The notes under the pieces: generated by a model
What the model saw: the letters and a program-made list of their open reading frames with translations, nothing else
The model's database searches: none
What the model was told of the DNA's origin: nothing
Source: G965276765 sp965276765
GTDB taxonomy: Bacteria > Actinomycetota > Acidimicrobiia > Acidimicrobiales > Palsa-688
Reading direction: 5' to 3'
Assembly: GCA_965276765.1 (NCBI GenBank)
Contig: OZ255627.1
Span: 2,108,001 to 2,172,000, forward strand
Length of the DNA: 64,000 bases
Shown here: positions 49,133-58,727 of the stretch, piece by piece
How the letters are laid out: every line of letters starts with the position of its first letter
Position numbering within the stretch: the first letter of the stretch is position 1
Program-made: the position numbers and the translations under genes

Positions 49133-49443
49133 CGTCCTCGGAGCGAACCTGTCGCGCTCTTGCACCGTACGGTGTGCACGAATCGCGACAAGAACCGGCT
49201 CGGCCGTACATGGATCGCGACAAGAACGCTCCGACGGCCCGACCGGCGCTGGACGCCGGCCCAACGAGGGCCCGACCCTGCTCGTCGCCGGCTCAACCCT
49301 GCTCGTCGCCGACCAGCCCGCCGCGCCCCGCCGCCCCCCCGCCGCCCCCCGCCGCCAGTTGGTCCCCGAGCAATGGGTTGAGGGGTCGCCCGCCGCGTGC
49401 CAGTCTCGCAGGGCCCGAGGGGGCACCGGCATGGAGGTGTGCT
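49133..49443. other. Intergenic region between recR and the GCL-like gene, with hairpin and repeats
   Basis: At 49150-49190 TGTCGCG pairs with CGCGACA around a perfect palindrome CACCGTACGGTG (49163-49174): a possible recR terminator or an operator. ATCGCGACAAGAAC occurs twice (about 49182 and 49213). A Pro-coding C-rich tract follows at 49315-49360. An ATG at 49210 is in frame with the downstream gene and would add 78 low-complexity residues; the ribosome site nearer 49444 argues against it. Confidence 0.5.
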
Positions 49444-50928
49444 GTGGGGGAGGACGTAAGCGCCACGGAGTTCACCCATCAGGATCGGCAGCGCTACCGA
49501 ACCAAGGTCAAGCGGTGCCTCGATGTCTTCGCGCGGATGCTCGCGGAGTCCAAGTTCGATTTCTCGCACCCCATGACCGGGATGGAGATCGAGCTCAACC
49601 TCATCGACGAGCTCGACGACCCGGCCATGCGCAACGCCGAGGTGCTCGATGCTATCGCCAACCCGGAGTTCCAGACCGAGCTGGCGCAGTTCAATGTCGA
49701 GATCAACGTGCGTCCCAATCAGTTGACAGGAGACACGGCGAGCGGCCTTGAGTGGACCTTGCGAGACAGCCTGAACGATGCCGAGAGCAGGTCGGGGGCG
49801 GTCGGTGCTCACATCGTGATGATCGGGATCCTTCCGACCCTGACGACGGCCCATCTGAGTGCCGACGTCTTCAGCGCCAACCCGCGCTACGCCATGCTCA
49901 ACCGGCAGATCCTCGCGGCTCGCGGTGAGGAGCTCCTCATAGACATCCGGGGTCCCGAGCAGCTCACGGTCCACGCCGCGAGCATCGCCCCCGAGGCGGC
50001 CTGCACGAGCGTCCAGCTCCACCTCCAGGTCAGCCCGCAGTCCTACGCCGACAGTTGGAACGCAGCCCAGAGCATCGCCGGCATCCAGCTGGCGCTCGGG
50101 GCCAACTCACCGTTCCTCTTCGGCAAAGAGCTGTGGCGCGAGACCCGCATCCCGCTCTTCGAGCAGGCGACCGACACCCGGCCGGTGGAGCTGAAGGCGC
50201 AGGGAGTGCGGCCGAGGGTCTGGTTCGGAGATCGTTGGATCACCTCGGTCTTCGACCAGTTCGAGGAGAACGTCAACTACTTCCCGGCCATGCTCCCGAT
50301 CTGCGACGACGAGGATCCCGAGGAGGCCATCGACAGTGGCCGCACCCCGCTGCTGCAGGAACTTCGCATGCACAACGGGACCATCTACCGGTGGAACCGC
50401 CCGGTCTACGACCTCTATCGGGACGAGCCTCACCTCCGGGTCGAGAACCGGGTGTTGCCGGCGGGGCCGACCGTCGTCGACATCTTGGCCAATGCCGCGT
50501 TCTACTACGGGATGGTCCACATGCTCGCCGACGACGAGCGACCCATCTGGACCCAGATGTCGTTCGATGCGGCGAGGGACAACTTCTTCCGCGGCGCGAG
50601 GGACGGGATCCACGCCCAGATCTTCTGGCCCGGGGTGGGGCAGGCGCCGGCGACGGAGGTGGTGCTGCGCTACCTGCTACCGATGGCCCACGAGGGTCTC
50701 ACCCGGCGGGGCGTGGACCCGGCGGTGAGGGAACGCCTCCTCGGCATCATTGAGCGGCGCTGCGTCACCCACGTCAACGGGGCCGAGTGGCAGGTCCAGA
50801 TGGTGCATCGGCTCGAATCCGATCAAGGGCACGGCGGCCGCAGCGACGCGCTGCGGGCCATGCTGCGCCGCTACGTCGAGCGCATGCACTCCAACGAGCC
50901 GGTCCATACGTGGTCACTCGACGACTGA
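49444..50928 (+). CDS. Glutamate-cysteine ligase-family (GCS2) enzyme
   Basis: 494 residues. GMEIELNLIDEL is the ATP/Mg-binding opening of the GCS2 fold; QFNVEINVRP, CTSVQLHLQVSP, ALGANSPFLFGKELWRETRI and LRVENRVLPAGP follow as in carboxylate-amine ligases. Possible product: gamma-glutamylcysteine or another gamma-glutamyl amide. Actinobacteria use mycothiol, so the exact substrate is open. GTG 49444 after GGAGGT. Ends before a strong hairpin. Confidence 0.82.
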   Translation: MGEDVSATEFTHQDRQRYRTKVKRCLDVFARMLAESKFDFSHPMTGMEIELNLIDELDDPAMRNAEVLDAIANPEFQTELAQFNVEINVRPNQLTGDTASGLEWTLRDSLNDAESRSGAVGAHIVMIGILPTLTTAHLSADVFSANPRYAMLNRQILAARGEELLIDIRGPEQLTVHAASIAPEAACTSVQLHLQVSPQSYADSWNAAQSIAGIQLALGANSPFLFGKELWRETRIPLFEQATDTRPVELKAQGVRPRVWFGDRWITSVFDQFEENVNYFPAMLPICDDEDPEEAIDSGRTPLLQELRMHNGTIYRWNRPVYDLYRDEPHLRVENRVLPAGPTVVDILANAAFYYGMVHMLADDERPIWTQMSFDAARDNFFRGARDGIHAQIFWPGVGQAPATEVVLRYLLPMAHEGLTRRGVDPAVRERLLGIIERRCVTHVNGAEWQVQMVHRLESDQGHGGRSDALRAMLRRYVERMHSNEPVHTWSLDD

Positions 50929-50981
50929 CCCAGCCACGGAGTGTCCAACCGGTCGGGGCCGAGACCTGCGTCACGTTTCTC

Positions 50982-51018
50982 TGCCCACTTTGACGGAGTC
51001 AGTCCGTAAAAGTGGGCA
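50982..51018. terminator. Bidirectional hairpin between converging genes
   Basis: TGCCCACTTT (50982-50991) pairs with AAAGTGGGCA (51009-51018), and inside it ACGGA pairs with TCCGT around a 5-base loop. It lies between the ends of the GCL-like gene and the thiolase, which converge. Confidence 0.75.
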
Positions 51019-51087
51019 AAGAAGCCGTCCCTGTGTGGTCTGGACCCAGCCGGCCGGCCCGCCAGCCGCAGAAACCCCGAGGGCCGG

Positions 51088-52272
51088 TCAGAGGGAACGG
51101 ACGACCAGGGCGTCGCCCTGCCCGCCACCGCCACAGAGGGCGGCCACGCCGGTGCCGCCCCCCCGACGGCGCAGCTCGTGGAGGAGCGTGAGGGCCAGGC
51201 GGTTGCCCGAAGCGCCGATGGGGTGACCGAGGGCGACGGCGCCGCCGTTGACGTTCACGATGTCGTCGCCGACGCCGAGCTCGTCGAGCGAGGCGAGGGC
51301 CACGGCGGCGAAGGCCTCATTGATCTCGAAGAGATCGACGTCGCCGACGCCCATCCCGACGCGCTCGAGGGCTCGGCGGGTCGCGCGTGACGGCTGGGTG
51401 AGCAGGTTGGTATCGGGGCCGGCGACCATGCCGTAGCTCATGACCTCCCCGAGGGGCACCACGCCGGCGCGCTCGGCCGCCGCCTTGGACATGACCACCA
51501 CGGCCGATGCACCGTCGGAGATCTGGCTGGCGTTGCCGGCCGTGACCGTCCCTTCGGTGGCGAAGGCGGGGCGCAACTTGGCGAGGGACTCGCTCGTCGT
51601 CCCCGGCCTCACGCCCTCGTCGGTGTCGACGACCACGGGATCGCCGCGTCGCTGGGGGACCTCGACGGGGGTCAGCTCGGCCGCGAACCGCCCTTCTTTG
51701 GCGGCGTCGGCGGCCCGCTCGTGGGAACCGGCGGCGAAGGCGTCCTGGCGCTCGCGGGTGACACCGGGGGAGCGAGGGAGATAGTGCTCGGTGTCCAATC
51801 CCATCGCCTCGTGGCTCCCGGCGTCCTCGAGGCCGTCATACATCATGGAGTCCTCGGTCGTGGCATGCCCGAGGCGGTATCCGGCTCGCGCGCCGCGCAG
51901 CAGGTACGGGGCGTTGGTCATCGACTCCATGCCGCCGGCCACGACAACATCGGCGTCGCCGGCGGCGATCATCAGGTCGGCCTGGTAGATGGCATTGAGG
52001 CCGGAAAGGCACACCTTGTTGACCACCGTGGCCGGGGTCGTCATGGGGATCCCCGCACCGGTCGCGGCTTGCCGGGCCGGCACCTGGCCGGTCCCGGCGA
52101 GCAGGACCTGGCCCATGATCACGTAGTCGACGTCGGGGCCGGCGACGCCGGCCCGCTGCAGCGCGGCGCTTATAGCGACCGAGCCGAGCTGCGCCGCCGA
52201 CTGCGACGCCAGGGCGCCGGACAGCTTGCCGATAGGGGTGCGGGCGCCGGCGACAATGACCGATCCGGGCAT
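51088..52272 (-). CDS. Acetyl-CoA acetyltransferase (thiolase)
   Basis: 394 residues with all thiolase residues: nucleophile Cys in VNKVCLSGLNA, NEAFA, GHPIGASG and second Cys in CGGGGQG. Catalyses acetoacetyl-CoA formation or the last step of beta-oxidation. It serves as an internal contrast to the Cys-less thiolase-like protein at 18.3 kb. ATG 52272 follows an AGAAGGAGT ribosome site. Confidence 0.93.
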   Translation of the reverse strand: MPGSVIVAGARTPIGKLSGALASQSAAQLGSVAISAALQRAGVAGPDVDYVIMGQVLLAGTGQVPARQAATGAGIPMTTPATVVNKVCLSGLNAIYQADLMIAAGDADVVVAGGMESMTNAPYLLRGARAGYRLGHATTEDSMMYDGLEDAGSHEAMGLDTEHYLPRSPGVTRERQDAFAAGSHERAADAAKEGRFAAELTPVEVPQRRGDPVVVDTDEGVRPGTTSESLAKLRPAFATEGTVTAGNASQISDGASAVVVMSKAAAERAGVVPLGEVMSYGMVAGPDTNLLTQPSRATRRALERVGMGVGDVDLFEINEAFAAVALASLDELGVGDDIVNVNGGAVALGHPIGASGNRLALTLLHELRRRGGGTGVAALCGGGGQGDALVVRSL

Positions 52273-52363
52273 GAGACTCCTTCTTCCGTGGTGCCGATTG
52301 GTTGCGTTGTGCGCCAGTTTACGGAAGCGGGGATCTACCGGATCGGGTCGGCTCGGACCAGGA

Positions 52364-53023
52364 TCAGTACGAGCGTGGCGGCTTGAAGTAGGCCGTCGAA
52401 TCTCGTCGGTAGAGCAGCACGATCGCTCCGAGTCCGGCCAGCCAGACGAGCAGGGAGATGATCTTGCCGAAGGCGGTGGTGTGTTGGGCCAGGTCGGCGA
52501 TGAACGAGATGGTGTTGAGGGCGAAGAACACGGTGGCCGTGATCCGGGCCCAGTTGTGACCGCTCTTGTTGGCCCTGGCCATCCACAGCCAGAGCCCGAC
52601 GCCGATGAGTCCGACGACCACGGCGAAGCCGACGGCCACGTTGGCCGTGTTGTTGACCGAAGCCTGGGTGGCGCTCGGGTCGGCGTTTCTGACCGCCGTC
52701 TTGATGCTGCTGATGGTGGCGAGACCGATGATCAGGCTGATGAGGCTCAGGGCCGCGCCCACGTACATGAGCTTGACGGCGTTGAGCACCGAAGGCGGCG
52801 CCGGTGGCCGCGGCGGGGGTCCCTGGGGCGCCCCGCCGGGATACGGCTGGCCCCCCGGATAGCCCGGCCCGCCCTGGTACCCCTGCTGGCCGCCCTGGTA
52901 TCCCTGCTGCTCACCGGGGTAGGGCGGCGGCGCCGGCGGGTAGCCCTGGGGACCTCCCGGGTAGGGCTGCTGTCCGGCCGGGTCCTGCGGCGGCCCGCTC
53001 GGATAGGACGGGTAGTCGGTCAT
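52364..53023 (-). CDS. Membrane protein with Pro/Gly/Tyr-rich cytoplasmic N-terminus
   Basis: 219 residues. The first 75 are repeats of PYPGG/QQGYQGG type; then about four transmembrane helices (LMYVGAALSLISLIIGLATI, VAVGFAVVVGLIGVGLWLWM, WARITATVFFALNTISFIAD, IISLLVWLAGLGAIVLLY). Similar proteins are common in Actinobacteria and unassigned. ATG 53023 with GAGACTC ribosome region. A long open frame beyond it is not coding. Confidence 0.78.
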   Translation of the reverse strand: MTDYPSYPSGPPQDPAGQQPYPGGPQGYPPAPPPYPGEQQGYQGGQQGYQGGPGYPGGQPYPGGAPQGPPPRPPAPPSVLNAVKLMYVGAALSLISLIIGLATISSIKTAVRNADPSATQASVNNTANVAVGFAVVVGLIGVGLWLWMARANKSGHNWARITATVFFALNTISFIADLAQHTTAFGKIISLLVWLAGLGAIVLLYRRDSTAYFKPPRSY

Positions 53024-53146
53024 CGTGAGTCTCCTCGCCTGATCAACGTGACGGCCGCCACAGTAGAGGAGCGGCAGCACCGGTTTGTGGCAAAAGGCGG
53101 CGATCCGTCGGGACCGTGGCGTCGGACCGGCGATATCCTGGCCGGT

Positions 53147-53569
53147 GTGCTTACCGAGATCGACCACGTCGCCATCGCCGTGCACGATCTCGAGGCCGCC
53201 ATCGACTGGTACGCCACGACCTTCGGCGCCACCGTGACCCACCGCGAGGTGGTGGCCCACGACGGGGTCGAGGAGGCGCTCGTGGCCGTCTCCGATTCCT
53301 ACATCCAGCTGCTCACCCCGACGCGAGATGACTCCCCGGTGGCGCAGTATCTGGTCAAAAAGGGCGAGGGCCTCCATCACATCGCTTACCGGGTCCCCGA
53401 CTGCGCGGCCGCACTGGCCGCCGCAACCGCCGGCGGGGCCCAGGCCATCGACAACGTCCCGAGGCCCGGCTCGCGTGGGACGACCGTCGCCTTTCTCCAT
53501 CCCAGAACTTGCTTCGGGACCCTCATCGAACTGGTCGAAGAGGGTCCGAGCTCGGAGGTCAACGTATGA
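53147..53569 (+). CDS. mce: Methylmalonyl-CoA epimerase
   Basis: 140 residues, vicinal-oxygen-chelate fold. EIDHVAIAVHDLEAAIDWYA, VKKGEGLHHIAYRVPD and CFGTLIELVEE supply the metal ligands (His, Gln/His, Glu). Interconverts the (S)- and (R)-epimers in propionyl-CoA use, a route for odd-chain and branched acyl-CoAs of the catabolic island. GTG start; end overlaps map by ATGA. Confidence 0.88.
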   Translation: MLTEIDHVAIAVHDLEAAIDWYATTFGATVTHREVVAHDGVEEALVAVSDSYIQLLTPTRDDSPVAQYLVKKGEGLHHIAYRVPDCAAALAAATAGGAQAIDNVPRPGSRGTTVAFLHPRTCFGTLIELVEEGPSSEVNV

Positions 53570-54507
53570 ACCGGGTGCTCATCAAGTCCAACGACCTGTG
53601 CTGGTGTGGCAGTGGCCGTAAGTACAAGCGCTGCCACCGCGGTCGGGAAGATCGGGTGCTCCCCGGCCGGGTAGGCCCCTGGCGCGACGTCCCCGACGGT
53701 CTGAAGCGGCCCGACTACGCCGAGAGCGGGACGCCGGGCGGCGACGCCGAGGAGATGGTCAAGACGTCCGACGTGCTGGCCCGGATGCGGGTCGCGGCCA
53801 CGGTCGCAGCCGAGGTGCTCGCCGCGTCGGGGGCGGCCGTGGCGCCGGGCGTCACGACCGACGCGCTCGACGCCGTGGCCCACAAGGCCTACCTGGATCG
53901 GGGGGCCTACCCGAGCACCCTCAACTACCACGGCTATCCCAAGTCGATCTGCACGTCCGTCAACGAGGTGATCTGCCACGGGATTCCCGACGACCGGGAG
54001 CTCGAAGATGGAGACATCGTCAACATCGACGTGACCGCCTACATCGGCGGGGTGCACGGGGACTGCAGCGCCACCTTCTACGCCGGCGATGTGGACGACG
54101 TCAGCCGGCGTCTCGTCGAGGTCACACGCGAGTGCCGGGACCTCGGGATCGCTGCGGTCAAGCCGGGCCGGCCGATCTCCGACATCGGACAGGCCATCGA
54201 GACCCATGCCCATGCTCACGACTACGGGGTGGTCAGGTCGTTCATCGGTCACGGGATCGGCGAGACGTTTCACATGGCGCCGAGCATCCCGCACTACTAC
54301 ACGCCGCAGGCCTCCACGATCATGGAGCCGGGCATGACCTTCACCATCGAGCCCATGATCACGCTCGGCTCGTGGAAGGAGAAGATGTGGGACAACGGCT
54401 GGACGGCCGTGACGACCGACGGCAAGCGGACGGCGCAGTTTGAGCACACCATCGTTGTGACAGCGGACGGTGCCGACGTGCTCACCTTGGAGCCGGACCT
54501 GCGCTGA
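53566..54507 (+). CDS. map: Methionine aminopeptidase with N-terminal SEC-C zinc motif
   Basis: 313 residues. Removes N-terminal Met co-translationally. The N-terminal CWCGSGRKYKRCH is a SEC-C-type zinc motif that may dock on the ribosome. Catalytic pita-bread fold: metal ligands in DGDIVNIDVTAYIGGVHGDC, FIGHGIGETFH, MTFTIEPMI and AQFEHTIVV. ATG 53566 overlaps the mce stop. Confidence 0.93.
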   Translation: MNRVLIKSNDLCWCGSGRKYKRCHRGREDRVLPGRVGPWRDVPDGLKRPDYAESGTPGGDAEEMVKTSDVLARMRVAATVAAEVLAASGAAVAPGVTTDALDAVAHKAYLDRGAYPSTLNYHGYPKSICTSVNEVICHGIPDDRELEDGDIVNIDVTAYIGGVHGDCSATFYAGDVDDVSRRLVEVTRECRDLGIAAVKPGRPISDIGQAIETHAHAHDYGVVRSFIGHGIGETFHMAPSIPHYYTPQASTIMEPGMTFTIEPMITLGSWKEKMWDNGWTAVTTDGKRTAQFEHTIVVTADGADVLTLEPDLR

Positions 54508-54518
54508 GGCATCGCGAC

Positions 54519-54555
54519 AAACGACGTCGCCGGCCGTGGGCCGCAAGACGTCTTT
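54519..54555. terminator. Possible hairpin between map and the converging MFS gene
   Basis: GACGTC (54523-54528) and GACGTC (54547-54552) are self-complementary and flanked by AAAC and TTT; GGCC/GGCC pair inside. Weaker than the hairpins at 45.6 and 51.0 kb. Confidence 0.4.
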
Positions 54556-55900
54556 ACAACACGGGCTCATCGGCGGCCGCCGCCCAGGGCGTTTCGCAGC
54601 GGGGCCGGCCGACCGTCACGTCCTTGCCGCGAAGGGTACGGCCGCCGACCGAGAGCGTACCGGCGAGGGCGGCGAGTAGCACGCAGAGCACCACGACGAG
54701 ACCGAGGGCGGCGGGCAGGCTCACGACGCTGGCGAGACCGCCGATCACGGCGGGTCCGGAGAGCATGCCGACGTACCCGCAGGACGTCACGACGGCGACG
54801 GCGGATCCTGCCGTGCCGAGGCCGGACGCCGCAGTTATGGCCAACGGGAAACAGACCGAGAGGCCGACGCCGAGAAGGGCGAAACCGGCGACAGCAACCA
54901 CGGGGTTGGCGACGGCCAGGCCGGCGCCGAGTCCGACGGCGCCGAGGAGGGTGCCGGTGCGCACCAGGCGGACCGGGCCGAACCTGGTCGTCAGCCGGTC
55001 GCCGGTGAGGCGGCCGATCACCATGGTGGCGGTGAAGCCCACATAGGCGAGGGTGGCCACGGCCGGGGCCGCGCCGAGCGAGGTGTGGAGGTACACGGCG
55101 CTCCAGTCGCTGGCGGCGCCCTCGCTCAGGAGACCGGCGAAGCAGATGACGGCCAGGGCGACGAGGGGCCAGCCGACGTCGAGACGGGACCGGCGCCGCG
55201 GCCCACGCGCCCGTTCCGACGCCGCGGCATCGCCGCCGTCACGGTCGCCTCTGTCACGGTCGCCGCCGTCACGCCGGGGACCGGCGTCTCCCGGTTGGAG
55301 GTCGGCGGGCGCGACGGCCGTCGTCGGCAGGCCGGTGATGGCGAGCAGACCGGCGGCCAGGGCGAGGGCGCCGAGGATGCTCCACTGGACCCGAGGTGCG
55401 ACCGACGCCAGGGCGGCCAGGGCGCCGATACCGGCACCGATGAGGGCCCCGACGCTGTAGAGGGCGTGGAAGCTCGCCATGATGCGCCGCCCGGCGTCGG
55501 CTTGGACGCGCGTCGCCTCGGTGTTCATCGACACGTCGACCGCACCCATCCCGACGCCCCAGATCAGCAGGGATCCGAAGAGACCCAGCGGTCCGTGGAC
55601 AAAGCCGGCGACGGGCAGCATCACGGCGAAGGGCACGATCCCGAAGGCGATCCAGCGGCGCGGAGCCACATGCTGCAGGACGATGCCGGTCACCGGTGTC
55701 GACAGCACGCAACCGAGGGCGGGTCCGAGAAGGACGAGACCGAGGGCGCCGGCAGAGAGATGCAGATCGGCCTTGACCGCAGGGATGCGGGCCGCGAACC
55801 CACCGCTCACGACACCGAGCATGAAGAAGAGCGCCGCCACGCCGCCCCTCGAGCGCCCGCGTGCGACCCCGCGGGCCGCGGGCGCAGGCGAACGGGTCAC
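54554..55900 (-). CDS. MFS transporter (12-helix type)
   Basis: 448 residues, about 12 helices in two halves separated by a charged loop near 210-245 with RDRGDRDGGD-type repeats. FFMLGVVSGGFAARIPAVKA and GAVDVSMNTEATRVQ resemble the sugar/efflux-type carriers of the YfmO/FucP-like branch. Substrate unknown. Upstream of it, 45 bp away, ends the E1-like gene, so the two could be one transcript. Confidence 0.82.
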   Translation of the reverse strand: MTRSPAPAARGVARGRSRGGVAALFFMLGVVSGGFAARIPAVKADLHLSAGALGLVLLGPALGCVLSTPVTGIVLQHVAPRRWIAFGIVPFAVMLPVAGFVHGPLGLFGSLLIWGVGMGAVDVSMNTEATRVQADAGRRIMASFHALYSVGALIGAGIGALAALASVAPRVQWSILGALALAAGLLAITGLPTTAVAPADLQPGDAGPRRDGGDRDRGDRDGGDAAASERARGPRRRSRLDVGWPLVALAVICFAGLLSEGAASDWSAVYLHTSLGAAPAVATLAYVGFTATMVIGRLTGDRLTTRFGPVRLVRTGTLLGAVGLGAGLAVANPVVAVAGFALLGVGLSVCFPLAITAASGLGTAGSAVAVVTSCGYVGMLSGPAVIGGLASVVSLPAALGLVVVLCVLLAALAGTLSVGGRTLRGKDVTVGRPRCETPWAAAADEPVL

Positions 55901-55945
55901 CCCTCAACGCTACCGGCGCGAGCCGCCGGCGCCGAGGGGCAAGCC

Positions 55946-58282
55946 CTACCAGTCGAGTGCGCCGAGGGCGGCGTTGACGATCTGCTCGGGGCGCAGACCG
56001 AGGTGCTCGTACAGTTCGTCGACGCTGCCGGACTGCCCGAACTCGTCGAAGCCGAGCGGCACCACCGGCGCCCCGAAGCACCCGCCGATCCAGGCCAGGG
56101 CGTGGCTAGCGGCGTCGTGGACGGTGACGATCGGGGCATGCCTTTGGTCCGGGGCGAACAGGGTCCCGATGGTGCCGGCGTTGACATCCGGCGGGGCGGC
56201 GCGCGAGGCGGCGGCGCGCAGGGTGTCCTGCCATGACCGGTACAGCCGGTCGGCGCTCGTGACGTCGATGACCGGTGCGGCGACGCCCTCATCAGCGAGC
56301 AGGGCGGAGGCGGCGACGGTCTCGGGCATGACGGCACCCGAGGCGACGAGGTGGACGGTCGGGGCTTCGGCCAGGTCCCCGGCGGGTTCGACGAGCCGGT
56401 AGCCGCCGGCGAGCACCGCGGCCCTCAGGCCGTCGATTCCGATGCGCTCTGCGGCCGCAGTGAAGGGGGACTGGTCGATGGGTCTTGTGGTGAGGCGGAG
56501 GTAGAGCGAGTCTCCCTCGGGGGCGGTGAGCCGGTCGAGGCCGTCGCAGAGAATCCAGTCGAGCGCTTGGGCGTAGGCCGGTTCGGCCGCGGTGATGCCC
56601 GGCAGCTCGAGACCGATCGACGCCGTGATGGCCGACTGGTGCGCGCCGCCTTCGGGGGCGAGCGTGGCGCCGCTCGGCGTGCCGACGACGATGAACCGGC
56701 TGGCGTTGTAGGCTCCGTAGATGAGCGAGTCGAGGCCCCGGCACACGAACGGGTCATAGACCGTGCCGATGGGGAGGAGCACCTCGCCGTGGTGGGGGTG
56801 GGAGAGCCCGAGCTGGCCGAGGAGGCCGAAAAGGTTCATCTCCGAGATGCCGAGCTCGATGTGCTGGCCGGTGGGCGATTGGCGCCAGCGAAGGATCTGG
56901 GTGTCACCGAACCAGTCGTGGGCTTCTTCGGGGCGGAACACGCCGACCTTGTTGATCCACCCTCCGAGGTTGGTCGACACACTGACATCCGGGGAAAGGG
57001 TGACCACTCGGCGTGCGAGCTCCTCGTGCCGTCCGAGGGAGGTGAGCAGCCGGCCGAAGGCCTCTTGGGTGGAGACCGAAGCAGGGGGACGCCCGCCGAC
57101 CGACGACGGGACGGCCAGGCGCGGCCGGGGTGGGACGGGGCCGTTGTTGAGCCGCTCACCGATCGTCTGGCACCACCGGCCGGCGGCGGACTGCGGGTCG
57201 AAGCGGTCCCATTCGGTTGCCGGGTCGAGCCCGAGCGAGGCGCGCAGCTCGTCGATCTGGGCGCCGGTGAGCAGGGCGGAGTGATTGAGGGGCTCGCCCG
57301 AGATGGGGAGGCCCCAACCCTTGTGGGTGTAAGCGAACACGACACTCGGTCGCTGCGTCTCGGCGTCACATTCCCCGTACGCCTCCGAAAGCACGTCGTG
57401 GTCGTGGCCGCCGAGATCGGCGACGAGGCGGCGCAGCTCGGCGTCGTCGACGTCTGTGAGCGAAGCCTTCACGCCGGCATCGGCGCCGGCGAGCAGGCGG
57501 GCGCGCACCTCCGACTCGGGGGCGGTGACGACGCTCTGATACTCCTCGTTGGACATCTCGTCGAGGCGGCGCCGAAACGGCTCGCCACCCTCGGCCTCGA
57601 AGCGGCCCGTGATCCGCCGCCCCCACTTGGCTTCCACCACGTGCCATCCCGACGCTTGGAACAATTGCTCGAGACGACGGACCTTCATCTCCGGGATCAC
57701 CCGGTCGAGGCTCTGGCGGTTGAGGTCGACCACCCACATCACGTTGCCGAGGCCTTGGAGGACCGGGTCAGCAATCGCCTCCCACACGTTGCCTTCGTCG
57801 AGCTCGGCATCGCCGACGAGGGCGATGAAGCGTCCCGGTGCCGGCAGGTCGAAATGGGCGGCGAGGTATCTGCGGGTGGCGGCGGCGAAGAGCGGGGCCA
57901 CGGCGCCGAGGCCCACCGAGCCGGTGGAGAAGTCGGCCACGTCGGGATCCTTGGTCCTGCTCGGGTAGGCCTGCAGCCCCCCGAAGGCCCGGAGACGGGG
58001 GAGCCACTCGGCGCCGATCTCGCCGGTCAGGTACTTGATGGCGTGGTACACCGGCGATGCGTGCGGTTTGATGGCGACCTTGTCGTCGGCGCCGATGTGG
58101 TCAAACCACAGGGACGTCATGATCCCCACCATCGACGCGCTCGACGCCTGGTGGCCGCCGACCTTGACCCCGCCGGCGTCGGGGCGGTCGTGGTTGGCGG
58201 CGTCGACGATGCGCATGGCCAGCCAGTGGACTCTGCGCTCGATGTCGCTCAGGGCTCCGGGCGGTGGTTGCTTTGGTGTCAT
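55946..58282 (-). CDS. Thiamine-diphosphate enzyme like pyruvate dehydrogenase E1 (homodimeric, short)
   Basis: 778 residues. ThDP/Mg motif GDAELDEGNVWEAI ... DLNRQSLD, plus GGHQASSASMVGIMTSLWFD and a transketolase-type pyrimidine domain (HIELGISEMNLFGLLGQLGL). It resembles AceE but is about 100 residues shorter. No E2 or E3 gene is nearby. It might act on pyruvate or another 2-oxoacid, or be a transketolase-like protein. Complete; ATG 58282. Confidence 0.82.
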   Translation of the reverse strand: MTPKQPPPGALSDIERRVHWLAMRIVDAANHDRPDAGGVKVGGHQASSASMVGIMTSLWFDHIGADDKVAIKPHASPVYHAIKYLTGEIGAEWLPRLRAFGGLQAYPSRTKDPDVADFSTGSVGLGAVAPLFAAATRRYLAAHFDLPAPGRFIALVGDAELDEGNVWEAIADPVLQGLGNVMWVVDLNRQSLDRVIPEMKVRRLEQLFQASGWHVVEAKWGRRITGRFEAEGGEPFRRRLDEMSNEEYQSVVTAPESEVRARLLAGADAGVKASLTDVDDAELRRLVADLGGHDHDVLSEAYGECDAETQRPSVVFAYTHKGWGLPISGEPLNHSALLTGAQIDELRASLGLDPATEWDRFDPQSAAGRWCQTIGERLNNGPVPPRPRLAVPSSVGGRPPASVSTQEAFGRLLTSLGRHEELARRVVTLSPDVSVSTNLGGWINKVGVFRPEEAHDWFGDTQILRWRQSPTGQHIELGISEMNLFGLLGQLGLSHPHHGEVLLPIGTVYDPFVCRGLDSLIYGAYNASRFIVVGTPSGATLAPEGGAHQSAITASIGLELPGITAAEPAYAQALDWILCDGLDRLTAPEGDSLYLRLTTRPIDQSPFTAAAERIGIDGLRAAVLAGGYRLVEPAGDLAEAPTVHLVASGAVMPETVAASALLADEGVAAPVIDVTSADRLYRSWQDTLRAAASRAAPPDVNAGTIGTLFAPDQRHAPIVTVHDAASHALAWIGGCFGAPVVPLGFDEFGQSGSVDELYEHLGLRPEQIVNAALGALDW

Positions 58283-58727
58283 CGCCTCATCTCGCCCATC
58301 GTATGGACATGGTCGGGTAACCGAGGTACCCCGTACGGCTGTTGCCAGACGTTGAGCTGCCGTTCTCGGTTGCCGTGAGCGCCGCCTGAGGCGCCCTACT
58401 CAGTTGGGTCGCCCGGCCTTGCGAGCTACCCATGCGACGAAATCAAGAGGATTCGGGAACCCGAGGTGCCCTCAGAACTGCGGTCACCGCCCGCTGGTCG
58501 CACCCGGCCGACCCAGGTCTTCTGAGTGCGCTTGCCGCACTTCGGCGACTCGGGTAGGGAAGCGCAGCGGCAGTCGTGATCGTTGGCCATGCCAGATTGT
58601 GGCCGAAACCGGGGCCCAGCTTCGCGGGCCGGCTCCGGCTGCAAACACGGAATAGTCGGAATGTCCGAGTTCTACTCAGTTGTGCTGTCCTAAAGTCGGC
58701 TACCAAGGCGGAGCAGGAGTGCATGGA
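58283..58727. other. Intergenic stretch, little visible
   Basis: 445 bases between divergent genes. On the minus strand 58590-58426 could encode a 54-residue peptide beginning MANDHDCRCASLPESPKCGK with three Cys, but it has no recognisable family or clear ribosome site. No tRNA, repeat or strong palindrome was found. A short run before 58728 (GCAGGAG) is the lipoprotein ribosome site. Confidence 0.35.

Noticed and set aside
49210..49443. N-terminal extension of the glutamate-cysteine ligase-like protein from ATG 49210
   Set aside because: It would add 78 low-complexity Pro/Arg/Ser residues. The GTG at 49444 has a well-placed GGAGGT and begins at the conserved domain.
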